38,708 nt of DNA from a virus, in the IMG/VR virus record IMGVR_UViG_3300027858_000012, positions 1-38,708 of that record; one strand, 5' to 3'. How positions within the stretch are numbered: the stretch's first letter is position 1; every line of letters starts with the position of its first letter. Positions 7,239 through 15,700 of this stretch are shown piece by piece. Position numbers and translations under genes: made by a program. Under the pieces are notes generated by a model. The model made no database searches, was not told the origin of the DNA, and saw only the letters and a list, made by a program, of their open reading frames with translations.

Positions 7239-8400
7239 TGTTCTTCTCCCCCTTTTTTAACCTATCATTTAAAGTAGTTCGAGGAATTTTTAATAAATCA
7301 GCAATAACTTGTAAAGTAACACCGTTTTCTCTAAGTTGCTTCACTTTTTCAATATCCAAAATTTCCTTATCTGTATTATACAGGAAAATCACGTTTAATA
7401 AAGATGCGATAAAATCTTCCTGACTCATTTTATTTGTATCTTGGTTTAAAATAATATCTTTTATTGATTTCAATGATATTTCTTTTATCTGTGAAAAATT
7501 AAGACCTGATGTAAAATCAGATAACTTATCATAATTCAATTTACTATCATCTACATCATAGAAATTCATAAGATACTGGAGATAATCGCTTCTTAATTTT
7601 TTATTGGGTAGATCTAAATACATTACTGAATTAAAACGTCTCCAAATCGCCTCATCAAGCAGACTTTCATGATTGGTAGCTGCAATTACAAATACTTCTT
7701 TTGTTAATAGATCTAGATTTTGCAGTAATGTATTAACAACCCTTTTTAACTCGCCCAGTTCATTTTTGTCGTCTCTTTTCTTTGCTATTGCATCAAATTC
7801 ATCCAATAATAAAATTACTTGCTTTCCATTCACCGAATCAAATATTTTCCTCATATTAGTCCCTGTTTGCCCTAAAAATGATGAAACTAGCGAATCTAAT
7901 CTAACATAAATTAAGGGAAGATCCATCTTCTTAGCTATCATATACGCAGTTGAAGTTTTACCGCAGCCAGGAGGTCCACAAAGTAATAATCTATTCTCAT
8001 AAGGTAAACCATGTTTCAATAAAGTTTCTATATTACTATGCTCAAATAACACCGAATCGATTTTGTCTTTAATAGCAGTTGAGAGAAAAATAGCAGATTG
8101 ATCTATTTCGGAAGGTTGTATTACTTCGAATAATTCAATGTTGTTTGATTTGTCTCTTGGTGGAATAATTTGTTGTCTTTGTACTATTTCAACGATACCT
8201 GAAGAAGGTGAAAAAGTTTTGGATACCTTTTGTTTGATTAAAATTTCATTATTTTTAAGAACTGAAAATAGTTTTTGAGCATTACTTTTATTACCTTTTT
8301 TAATCTCTTCATCAGCAATTTGATTAACTTTTTCAATGAACTGTGCATCCTCTTTTTTCAGGTGCGTTTGTATCAGTTCAATCACAAGTTCCATTCTCAT
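7231..8400 (-). CDS. ietA: AAA+ ATPase with C-terminal helix-turn-helix, IetA-like
   Basis: 389 residues. An N-terminal helical region (1-~60) and a linker precede one AAA+ module: Walker A GPPGCGKT (142-149), Walker B ILLLDE (196-201), sensor-1 Asn243 in ATNHES, and the arginine pair Arg254-Arg255 in AIWRRF. Residues ~358-384 read as a helix-turn-helix (GVTLQVIADLLKIPRTTLND), which could bind DNA or control the operon. In known ietAS pairs the ATPase acts as the antitoxin or sensor of the S8 protease. It is first in the operon; TTGGAGTG precedes the ATG. A TATAAT at 8437-8442 (minus) may be the -10 box, without a clear -35. Confidence 0.9.
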   Translation of the reverse strand: MRMELVIELIQTHLKKEDAQFIEKVNQIADEEIKKGNKSNAQKLFSVLKNNEILIKQKVSKTFSPSSGIVEIVQRQQIIPPRDKSNNIELFEVIQPSEIDQSAIFLSTAIKDKIDSVLFEHSNIETLLKHGLPYENRLLLCGPPGCGKTSTAYMIAKKMDLPLIYVRLDSLVSSFLGQTGTNMRKIFDSVNGKQVILLLDEFDAIAKKRDDKNELGELKRVVNTLLQNLDLLTKEVFVIAATNHESLLDEAIWRRFNSVMYLDLPNKKLRSDYLQYLMNFYDVDDSKLNYDKLSDFTSGLNFSQIKEISLKSIKDIILNQDTNKMSQEDFIASLLNVIFLYNTDKEILDIEKVKQLRENGVTLQVIADLLKIPRTTLNDRLKKGEKNID

Positions 8401-8436
8401 AAAAACACTCCAATTCCGTCATATGTCGTCAATATT

Positions 8437-8442
8437 AATTAT
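8437..8442 (-). promoter_or_regulatory. candidate -10 box of the ATPase/protease operon
   Basis: The minus strand reads TATAAT 37 bases before the ATPase start. No good -35 hexamer lies at 16-18 bases, so an activator or extended contacts may be needed. The remaining bases to 8609 are AT-rich and hold no gene. Confidence 0.3.
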
Positions 8443-8609
8443 ACTACCACATAATAAAGACTTTTATGCAAATAATTTCAAATAAAATCCGAAAAGAACC
8501 GTCAAAACAAAAATCCCAATTCATAATTATGTATATAGTAATATATTTTAAACAATCATTTTTAATCCCATCTCTAGCTTATTTTTCACTCCTTTTACTT
8601 TCCGAATAT

Positions 8610-8639
8610 AAAAAAGCCCCACTCAATTAAGAGTGAGGC
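8610..8639 (-). terminator. terminator of the lysis/late operon
   Basis: GCCCCACTC (8616-8624) pairs with GAGTGAGGC (8631-8639) and six T follow on the minus strand. It lies seven bases past the endolysin stop. It separates the phage late transcript from the ATPase/protease cargo, which must therefore have its own promoter. Confidence 0.85.
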
Positions 8640-8646
8640 GATTATC

Positions 8647-9675
8647 TTATTCCGTCTTCCCAGTAATATAGCCACGATCAACAGCTACCCACATTACCTC
8701 GTGAGAATCGTCCTTTGTGAACGTACCATTCTCCACTTTCTCACGCCACACTTTGCCAAGTGCGGGATCCTTCTTCTCAAAACGCTTAAGTACTCGTAGA
8801 ATAGCGTTTTTGCCTTCGTTTGTTGAGAACTTGAGTAAATTTGACACGGTGATTTCCTCCTCTTTCACTGGTACTGTGGAAGAAACAGATGGTACGGGTT
8901 TTACTACAGCCTCTAATTTAGCTTTAGTGGCAGGACCATAAGAGCCATCAGCAGTTAATCCGTTCGCGGTTTGAAATGCTTTAACTGATTTTTCTGTTGC
9001 GGGCCCGTAACTAGAATCTATAGACAACTTCAATCCGGCTTTGATTAAGTTTTCTTGTAGTTGCTTTACTGCTGAGCCTGAATCTCCACGTGTTAAATAA
9101 TTCTCCATTTCTGATATCCCTACCTTTCCTTGCATAGCTAATTCAATTCTTTTTCGATATGGATTGAATGATCCATCACGTTTTAAGATAACTGCAGGAC
9201 AGTATTTACCACTCCAGTGTTGGTGAGGGTTAACTACATCTGTAGTCCACTTAAACGCTTTTAACAAAAAGACAGTTAAAGCAATTGCATTTTCCTCTGT
9301 CTGAGCTCTGTCTCCATCCACATTCATGCATTTTTCTATCCCGATTGTAGTACGGTTCCCGGAGTTTATACCCCATCCATCGCCACAATGGTAGGCTGGC
9401 TCATTAAAAGGGATGTGCTGAATAATGAAATGTTCATCTACCGAAATGTGCCAGCTGACGTGAGATGTGTCTCTAGGATGATAACTGGACATGTTATGAA
9501 TATAGCGATTATGCATATCTGCATCTGCTCCACTACCTGCATTTCCTGTGTCGTGATCGGTAATGCCGCGTGGCTTCATGAAAATGCCTGGACGAATTTC
9601 AGGATTTTTCTTTGAAACAATGTCTACGATAACGGTAGCTTTTCCTATTTTAGATCCATGTGGAAGTAAAATCAT
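8647..9675 (-). CDS. endolysin: N-acetylmuramoyl-L-alanine amidase
   Basis: 342 residues. An amidase_2 domain (about 15-175) shows the zinc ligands His41 (ITDHDTGN), His151 (VNPHQHW) and Cys159 (GKYCP). A peptidoglycan-binding domain (about 194-258) has paired repeats ending SYGPATEKSVKAFQ and SYGPATKAKL. The C-terminal ~60 residues (LRVLKRFEKKDPALGKVW) are a short helical region of unknown role. It cuts the amide bond between muramic acid and L-alanine to release virions. No signal peptide, so it needs the holin. The start is ATG directly after the holin TAA, with AAGGTG eight bases upstream. Confidence 0.92.
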   Translation of the reverse strand: MILLPHGSKIGKATVIVDIVSKKNPEIRPGIFMKPRGITDHDTGNAGSGADADMHNRYIHNMSSYHPRDTSHVSWHISVDEHFIIQHIPFNEPAYHCGDGWGINSGNRTTIGIEKCMNVDGDRAQTEENAIALTVFLLKAFKWTTDVVNPHQHWSGKYCPAVILKRDGSFNPYRKRIELAMQGKVGISEMENYLTRGDSGSAVKQLQENLIKAGLKLSIDSSYGPATEKSVKAFQTANGLTADGSYGPATKAKLEAVVKPVPSVSSTVPVKEEEITVSNLLKFSTNEGKNAILRVLKRFEKKDPALGKVWREKVENGTFTKDDSHEVMWVAVDRGYITGKTE

Positions 9676-10146
9676 TTACTTTTCACCTTCCTTTGCAGCT
9701 TCTAATTGTTTATCCACTTTGCTCCCTGCTAATTCTTCACCTATTATCTTTTTAAACGAGTCCGAATCCACCTTCTGGGCTTCCACAACCTTTAGTTTCT
9801 CAGCTAATCCTGCAGGTACTAAAACTCCTAGTTCTGCACAGTTCTCAAGAATCGATAGACCCTCATTTAAGATATAAAAAAGAACGGTAGCTTTCGTAAC
9901 TGCACCGCTCATTCCGAGTATTTGATCAATGACGTTGGCTAATATGATTACAACTAGCACCAACATTTTGCGTGCATATCCAAACAAACTCTTACGGCTC
10001 CATAGGTTCTGGTTTTTGATTGCCTTGAATATCCCTGTTATGACATCCATCAACATTAATACGAGCAACAAATGTAGAAACTTCACATCTCCAAACAAAT
10101 AAAACCTCACTACGTCTAAATGCTCCAAACTAAATCCTTCTGTCAT
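9676..10146 (-). CDS. phage holin
   Basis: About 156 residues. Hydrophobic segments include LHLLLVLMLMDVITGIFKAI and MLVLVVIILANVIDQILG, with the basic SLFGYARKM between them, followed by a more polar C-terminal tail rich in Lys/Glu. This matches the TcdE/holin_4 group, which permeabilises the membrane so that the endolysin can pass. A first ATG at 10152 touches the ribosome site; the ATG at 10146 is eight bases after AAGGAG and is preferred. It directly precedes the endolysin in one transcript. Confidence 0.88.
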   Translation of the reverse strand: MTEGFSLEHLDVVRFYLFGDVKFLHLLLVLMLMDVITGIFKAIKNQNLWSRKSLFGYARKMLVLVVIILANVIDQILGMSGAVTKATVLFYILNEGLSILENCAELGVLVPAGLAEKLKVVEAQKVDSDSFKKIIGEELAGSKVDKQLEAAKEGEK

Positions 10147-10182
10147 TTTCATCTCTCCTTAAAATCATTATTTTTGGAAAAC

Positions 10183-10207
10183 AAAAAGAACGCCCGTGTG
10201 GACGTTC
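10183..10207 (-). terminator. terminator after the TIR gene
   Basis: GAACG (10188-10192) and CGTTC (10203-10207) close an inner CC/GG pair with a CA mismatch; the minus-strand product continues into TTTTTG. It follows the TIR-domain gene and lies before the holin. Some read-through may supply the holin, or the holin has its own promoter. Confidence 0.65.
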
Positions 10208-10234
10208 GATTTAGTATAAATTTAGTAATCTTTA

Positions 10235-11035
10235 TTAACATTTGGGTAATTCATTAATAGATTTTATTTGTTTAAGTTGAATGACTTCGAACTTATCGTC
10301 ACCTTTTATATGATATAAATTCAAAATTTTTAATTGCTTAGATAGTATTGTGAACAGTACCTCTACTTTGAAGCCTACTTTTATGCCGTGATCACTTCCT
10401 ATCATAAAAGAATTGATAGGCTTACCATTTAAAGTGGCACTATTAGGATTATAGCTATTTACACTAGTGCTAGAACTAAGATATTTTAAATCTACATCTG
10501 TTTGTTCTAAGTCTGTAACAAATAAAAACTTACCACTTGGCTCAAAAAACTTTCTTGCATATAAAAAGAATCTAGTTGTATTTTTATCCTCTATTAAATA
10601 ATATCCTTCTATGTTTTGAAACGCAGGGAAGTTTAAAGAGTGTTCCTCATTTCTAATCAAGTCATTCATTTGCTTCAATACAGATTCTGTACCATTTGAA
10701 AAAAGATCTAAATAATTCAATGATGATATTATAAATGGGACCTCGACGTTTTCCGCTTTAATAGGTATAAATCGTATGTCTTTTGTCCCTCTTTCTTTCA
10801 GAGTTGATGTCCATTCTAACGTCACCATTTCGCTATTTAAACTATTCTCGGTAATAAAGAAAAAGAAATACTTACATTTCTCTAGACCCTCATTCATTCT
10901 CTGGATAATATTTTCTCCTGGTTTTATAGACCATGAATCAAAAAACACATTTTCTTCTCCATAAACATCACTTAATGATTGAGCAATAGGTCCTATAAAC
11001 TCTTTATCATTGAAGTTGTGACTAATAAATATCAA
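10235..11035 (-). CDS. TIR-domain protein with unknown C-terminal domain
   Basis: About 266 residues. Residues 1-~130 are a TIR domain: opening strand LIFISHNFND, BB-loop region VFFDSWSIKPGENI, then CKYFFFFITENSLNS and the putative catalytic glutamate in EMVTLEW (Glu76 if counted from 11041). TIR domains of this type cleave NAD or build signalling nucleotides in anti-phage defence. Residues ~140-266 are beta-rich (GKFLFVTDLEQ, IKVGFKVEVLFTI) and not recognised; they may sense a phage trigger. ATG at 11041 is one base from AGGAGG; TTG at 11035 is seven bases away and is the likely start. Its site inside the lysis region suggests lysogenic cargo. Confidence 0.85.
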   Translation of the reverse strand: MIFISHNFNDKEFIGPIAQSLSDVYGEENVFFDSWSIKPGENIIQRMNEGLEKCKYFFFFITENSLNSEMVTLEWTSTLKERGTKDIRFIPIKAENVEVPFIISSLNYLDLFSNGTESVLKQMNDLIRNEEHSLNFPAFQNIEGYYLIEDKNTTRFFLYARKFFEPSGKFLFVTDLEQTDVDLKYLSSSTSVNSYNPNSATLNGKPINSFMIGSDHGIKVGFKVEVLFTILSKQLKILNLYHIKGDDKFEVIQLKQIKSINELPKC

Positions 11036-11060
11036 ATTCATCCCTCCTCATCATCCACTA

Positions 11061-11070
11061 TTCGACAAAA
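11061..11070 (-). promoter_or_regulatory. Spo0A-box-like motif upstream of the TIR gene
   Basis: On the minus strand this reads TTTTGTCGAA, a full match to the Spo0A box core TGTCGAA. It is 26 bases upstream of the TIR gene start and faces a second box 61 bases further out in opposite orientation. Whether Spo0A acts here is inference. Confidence 0.35.
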
Positions 11071-11130
11071 GAGGAAGTATTCCTTCAAAGGTAAAGCGGA
11101 AAGGTATTCCAAACAATCATCTTACCGATA

Positions 11131-11140
11131 TTTGTCGAAA
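11131..11140 (+). promoter_or_regulatory. second Spo0A-box-like motif
   Basis: TTTGTCGAAA matches the Spo0A box on the plus strand and makes a perfect 9-base inverted repeat with 11061-11070. It lies between the divergent TIR and zinc-ribbon genes, where a regulator could control both. Confidence 0.35.
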
Positions 11141-11225
11141 ACTTTTTAGTTGAATCAAATAAATTTCAACAAATTATTATTAATGACCTTGATATATTAA
11201 TTTTAAAAAAGTCGAGGTGTTTATC

Positions 11226-11396
11226 ATGAGTTTTGAACTTTTGCTAGAATCTATTATCGGTCCTCGTGAATATTTTCATGTTATGGAATGTCATTTATGC
11301 GGTTTTGATGAAATTTACTATCAACATCCTATTACGAAAAAACAAATAGGTATGTCTTGTAAAGGTTGTAATTATGTCAAAAATTTTGATTCTTAA
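11226..11396 (+). CDS. 56-residue zinc-ribbon protein
   Basis: A short open frame with ATG eight bases after GAGGTG. It encodes two CxxC pairs, Cys22-Cys25 (MECHLCGF) and Cys45-Cys48 (MSCKGCNY), 19 residues apart: a classic zinc ribbon. The first 20 residues are hydrophobic to neutral. It is the only plus-strand gene between 4.7 and 32 kb and is divergent from the TIR gene with a 190-base shared control region. It could be a regulator or partner of the TIR protein, or an unrelated cargo gene. No close family is recognised. Confidence 0.65.
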   Translation: MSFELLLESIIGPREYFHVMECHLCGFDEIYYQHPITKKQIGMSCKGCNYVKNFDS

Positions 11397-11452
11397 ATGC
11401 AAGTTTCAGCATACAAAAAGAACACCCATTTAGACGTTTTTGTTTTTAAGAA

Positions 11453-11476
11453 TAAAAAATACACCTCAATGGGTGT
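11453..11476 (-). terminator. terminator of the virion operon
   Basis: ACACC (11461-11465) pairs with GGTGT (11472-11476); the minus strand continues into a T-rich run (11453-11460). It is 25 bases past the XkdX-type gene. The 10-base arm AATGGGTGTT is also complementary to AACACCCATT near 11420, so a larger alternative fold exists. Confidence 0.65.
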
Positions 11477-11500
11477 TATTGGCGGTGCGTATAATGTTCC

Positions 11501-11644
11501 TTATGCCACTGTTGCTTCGTAAACGTCTCCAACAATTTCTTCATACTGTACGTCAGTAATCTTTCCTGCAACTACGGCATCTGCTACCATTTCTTTAGTC
11601 CAATATTTCGGATAGAATCGTTTAATACATGAATACCAATCCAT
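11501..11644 (-). CDS. xkdX: XkdX family phage protein
   Basis: 47 residues beginning MDWYSCIKRFYPKYWTKEMV and containing GKITDVQYEEIVG. This is the short PBSX XkdX-type protein commonly found at the end of tail gene clusters next to the holin. Function is unknown; a role in tail assembly or the tail tip is assumed from position. The start is next to the stop of the preceding gene, so they are probably coupled. Confidence 0.85.
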   Translation of the reverse strand: MDWYSCIKRFYPKYWTKEMVADAVVAGKITDVQYEEIVGDVYEATVA

Positions 11645-11645
11645 A

Positions 11646-12071
11646 TTAAATCACTCCTTTCATCATCAATTGATACATCATTTCTGCCTGACCGTTATTC
11701 ATGTCGTCAATTACCATATCTTTCATCATTGAATCATACATATAGCTTGCTTCGAGTTCCATGATTCTCTCTGTCAAAGGTGCTTCATAGACAGGCTCAA
11801 CTGCAGGCGTATTTGGGTCTGGATAGGAGAATTCTAGTTTGCCAGTAGTTGCATTAATTCTGTGGTTGACACTCTCCTTGAAATCTTGACCAAACTCGCC
11901 AAATTCCAATTCTGTTACTTTGAATGAATTGGGATTACGCTCAGACAATTCAACATATGTTGTTATGTCTTCTTCAATGGTCTTCGGTATAACTGAACCC
12001 TCACGATCGCCTGTATCAACGATGATTTCCCCTGTTATGGCATCATAATAAAGTCTACGTCCGATATTCAT
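11646..12071 (-). CDS. phage tail-associated protein, XkdW-like position
   Basis: About 141 residues starting MNIGRRLYYDAITGEIIVDT, an opening I recall from many Bacillus phage proteins encoded just before XkdX. The middle holds TGKLEFSYPDPN followed by a proline linker; the C-terminal third is a methionine-rich helix (MMKDMVIDDMNNGQAEMMYQLM). An upstream ATG at 12083 abuts the ribosome site, so the ATG at 12071 is preferred. Probably a small tail-fibre accessory or chaperone; this is inferred from position only. Confidence 0.65.
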   Translation of the reverse strand: MNIGRRLYYDAITGEIIVDTGDREGSVIPKTIEEDITTYVELSERNPNSFKVTELEFGEFGQDFKESVNHRINATTGKLEFSYPDPNTPAVEPVYEAPLTERIMELEASYMYDSMMKDMVIDDMNNGQAEMMYQLMMKGVI

Positions 12072-12091
12072 ATTCTTCTTCATCCCCCTCT

Positions 12092-12703
12092 TTATTCAAA
12101 TGCTACCCATTGATACGGTCCATCAGCCATTACAGGCAGTGTGAATCCACCATACACTACGCTAGCAGGAAGCACATCTCCTTTAAATTGCCAAGTATTA
12201 CCTACCCCTGTTGACGTACCAAAGTTACCACCTGTACATTTGATTGATTTTGGTCCTAACTCGCCTGGCTCTGTACTGTAGAGTGTAATAGCGGAATATC
12301 CATTATATAAATCATTTACATATATGAGCGATGGTAGGAAGTCGAGACCCGCGACTGTTAGTTTAAAAGCGTTCGTAGTATTTTGACCATCAAGATATGT
12401 GAACGCAACTAAAGGTCCGTTTGACGCAACAGAACCCCTAGCAACTTTCTTACCTGTCGATATCTGACCGATTTTAGTCGCCAATGTCGGGAATGTGTCA
12501 GCCGCGGTTGCCGCGACGCCTTTAGCGTTTACTGCGCCTGCAATAGACGTTTTTCCGTTATTGGCAAACGTAAAAAGTTCTAACAATGCCGCCTCTACAT
12601 CAGTAGCGGCAAATTTAGCCGCTGAATCTAGTATCTTTACCTTAGAGGCATCAGTACCAATTACTTCCCATGATGTTCCATTCCAATATTTTTGTTTAGC
12701 CAT
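12092..12703 (-). CDS. tail fibre-type protein
   Basis: 203 residues. It opens MAKQKYWNGTSWEVIGTDA, a carbohydrate-fibre style N-terminus, then a short helical segment (DVEAALLELFTFANNGKTSIAGAV) and a beta-rich C-terminal domain ending ADGPYQWVAFE. GGGGAG lies nine bases before ATG at 12703, which fixes the start after the stop of the preceding gene. Likely a tail-tip or host-binding accessory of the collagen-like fibre encoded upstream. Confidence 0.7.
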   Translation of the reverse strand: MAKQKYWNGTSWEVIGTDASKVKILDSAAKFAATDVEAALLELFTFANNGKTSIAGAVNAKGVAATAADTFPTLATKIGQISTGKKVARGSVASNGPLVAFTYLDGQNTTNAFKLTVAGLDFLPSLIYVNDLYNGYSAITLYSTEPGELGPKSIKCTGGNFGTSTGVGNTWQFKGDVLPASVVYGGFTLPVMADGPYQWVAFE

Positions 12704-12717
12704 GCTTATCAACTCCC

Positions 12718-15700
12718 CTAGTTTGTATCTATCCAGAAAATATTGGTGTTCGATGGCGCTGTTGTACCTGCTTGGTATGGTTTGTATGAATTTAGCTTGG
12801 CTTGAGATCCCGCCGTTGTTTCCACTTCGAACCATGGTTGCCATACGCCATTTAGGAAAGCCCTATACCACATTCCAATCCCATTGAAGTCCCACGCTAC
12901 TTGTACACTATAGATTGAATTATGCTGAATGACTTGGACGTATTTCCAAGTGTGCGCCCCCGACTTTGTTGGCTCATTTGCCATAGCCACTCCCATATAA
13001 AACCCAGTTGTTTTATAATTGTTCCAGTCAGTAGCCGCACCGATAGCAGTGGCTCCGCTTGTTAATTGATGCTTCTGTAACCAATTGGCATTGATTTCTG
13101 TTTCAGTATAGTATCTGTCATCATGAGTATGGGTATGATTAGCGCTTACTACCAAGTTAGCTACCATGTTGACTGAAACAGTGTCAAACGTTGTTTCTAA
13201 AGTTATCGCCCAACCACCATCCCATTTCTCCTTTTGGTAATTTGAATACCCTGCAAAGAAATCTTTAACAACTATTTGAGGATAACTCCAAGGCGTATTT
13301 AATTCCCCTATCCACACACAGGCTTTCACTCCGTCATGTCCTAATCTTATATTAAAATCTCTATTTGCATTAGATGAAATAATATAAGCCTGTGGATTAA
13401 TCCATGTCGCTGATGATGAGTAGTTATACCCCCCAACCGTTATAGAGAATGCTTCTCTTGTTGCATAGTCAAATATATCGATAGTAAATCTCATCATAGT
13501 ATTCGTCCAGAGTTGAGGCAATGTTATCTTAATTGGACCAGTGTGGAGACTATCTTGAGTTGCTAACATTGCTCCTTTTGGGTTAGAAATGAAGCAACCA
13601 GACCCCTCATTTATAACCCCTTCGGATGGAGGCAAAACTGCAGGTTTACTTAAAACATTAGCCCATTCAACACTGTCTGCCACTGATGCACCTGCAGGAC
13701 CCGTCGCACCTGTATCACCCTTTGGACCTTGGGGACCTAGCGGACCAATACTACCAGTCGCTCCTGTGTTACCCGTGTCACCTTTGATACCTTGGATTCC
13801 TTGCGCGCCTGTGTTACCTATTGGACCTTGAACACCTTGGGAACCTGTTGCTCCTGTATTACCAGTTGCTCCTTTGATATTCCCCCTTAAGGTCCAGATC
13901 GTTGCCGCCATCTTCTCGCTGATTGCCCAAGTAACAGTATTAACATGCATATCGCCAATCGCTCCAAGACCTGTTGCAGGTGCAGCTGTTGTTGAATGCC
14001 ATGTCTTGCCATCTAAACCTGCAATGCCTTGGATGCCTTGAGCACCTGTTGCCCCAGTATTACCTTGAGAACCTGTAAGACCCGTAGGACCAATTGGACC
14101 AGAGTTACCAATGGGACCTTGCTCTCCTGTATCGCCTTTGATACCTTGGATACCCTGCGCTCCAGTCGCTCCAGTATTACCAATCGGTCCTTGAATACCT
14201 TGAGGACCTTGAGGACCTTGGGGACCTTGAATGTCCACCACTGCCATCTGAGCCGATACTATGACATACTCGCCAACTGGCAGACCTTGGACTAGTGTAA
14301 TACCTTTACCAGTAGAATGTTCAGTAAAGGACGTTTGTGGTTGCCTTTCACCGTTGATAAATAAATTTACTGCCTTAATACCTATAGGAAAAGCCTGTGC
14401 ATCAGTCCAACTGAATGATCTCTGACCTTCGGTATTAATGAACTCTTTCTCAAACAGGACATATGACTGCGAAGAGCCAGGAGGTCCCATGATTCCTTGG
14501 TCTCCGGTGTCGCCTTTAGGACCAGTCGGACCAGTTAATCCGATATCGCCTTTGTCACCTTTAACACCCGCTAAACCAATAGGACCTTGAATACCCGTTG
14601 CTCCTTTAATACCCTGAATACCTTGAGGACCTATCGGACCCGTCGCGCCTGCTGGACCCTGTGAACCGGTTAATCCTATAGGTCCTTGCTCGCCTTTTGG
14701 ACCCTGTAAATCAATAACAGACTGCATAGCTTCGACTAATACAAATTCGCCAGCATCTAATCCCACATCTAAAGTGACCGTGTGACCATTTGTTTCGACA
14801 AAGGAGTGATTCGGTTGTTTGTTACCACTTACAAATATTGATACGGCATTTACTCCTAATGGATATTCGTAGCCATCATTCCACGTGAATATTCTCTGTC
14901 CTTGAGTTGAGATGAACTCTTCTTGGAATACAACATATGAGTTACCATCTCCCGCAGGACCCTGTGGACCGGTATTTCCCAAGTCACCCTTTATCCCTTG
15001 TGGACCGATTGGACCTGTATCCCCTTTAACCCCTTGCGGACCAGTTAGACCGATAGGACCTGTGTTTCCGGTGTTCCCCTTAACTCCTTGAGTCCCTTGT
15101 GGTCCGGTTGGGCCAGTTAAACCTTGCGGACCAATGTTCCCTGTGTCACCTTTTAATCCCTGGATACCTTGTGGGCCAGTTAAACCAACCTCTCCCTTGT
15201 CTCCCTTGATGCCTTTTAAATTCGAATATACATATGTCGATTCATCATCACGTTTAATACCAAGAGACGTGCCGTTCCACACATAATCCATGCCGACACC
15301 ATCAGTCCCAGGCGTACCTGGTTCCCCTACGGTACCACCTTCCGATACAGGTTCATCTAATTCACGTTTTATTTTCTCGATAATCGTTGGCATCGGTTGA
15401 CCGAAAATAACATCTAATTGAAGACCACCCACTTCAATCACTTCCACAACTTCAGTGACTCGTAAATGAGAGGTACGGTTTTTCTTCGCGTTTTGCACGG
15501 TTACAATGTCACCTAATCGCCAATCCGTCCCATATTGAAATGGTCCATACGTTAATACGGATGTTTCAAACGATTCGACTTTTGCATATTCGTCTAACTT
15601 TTGTTGGCCACGATCCTGTAGATTTCCACCTTCCTCAATATCTCGTGCATCAATGAAAATTTCATTCCGTTCGAGCCCACTTGCTGTTCCTATAAAAGCA

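Noticed and set aside
12704-12844. Longer N-terminus for the tail fibre-type protein
   Set aside because: It would overlap the end of the large fibre gene by over 120 bases; ATG at 12703 has a clear ribosome site and a typical family start.
13690-15213. Possible CRISPR array or minisatellite
   Set aside because: The 9-base periodicity codes for Gly-X-Y in one long frame; there are no constant repeats with unique spacers.
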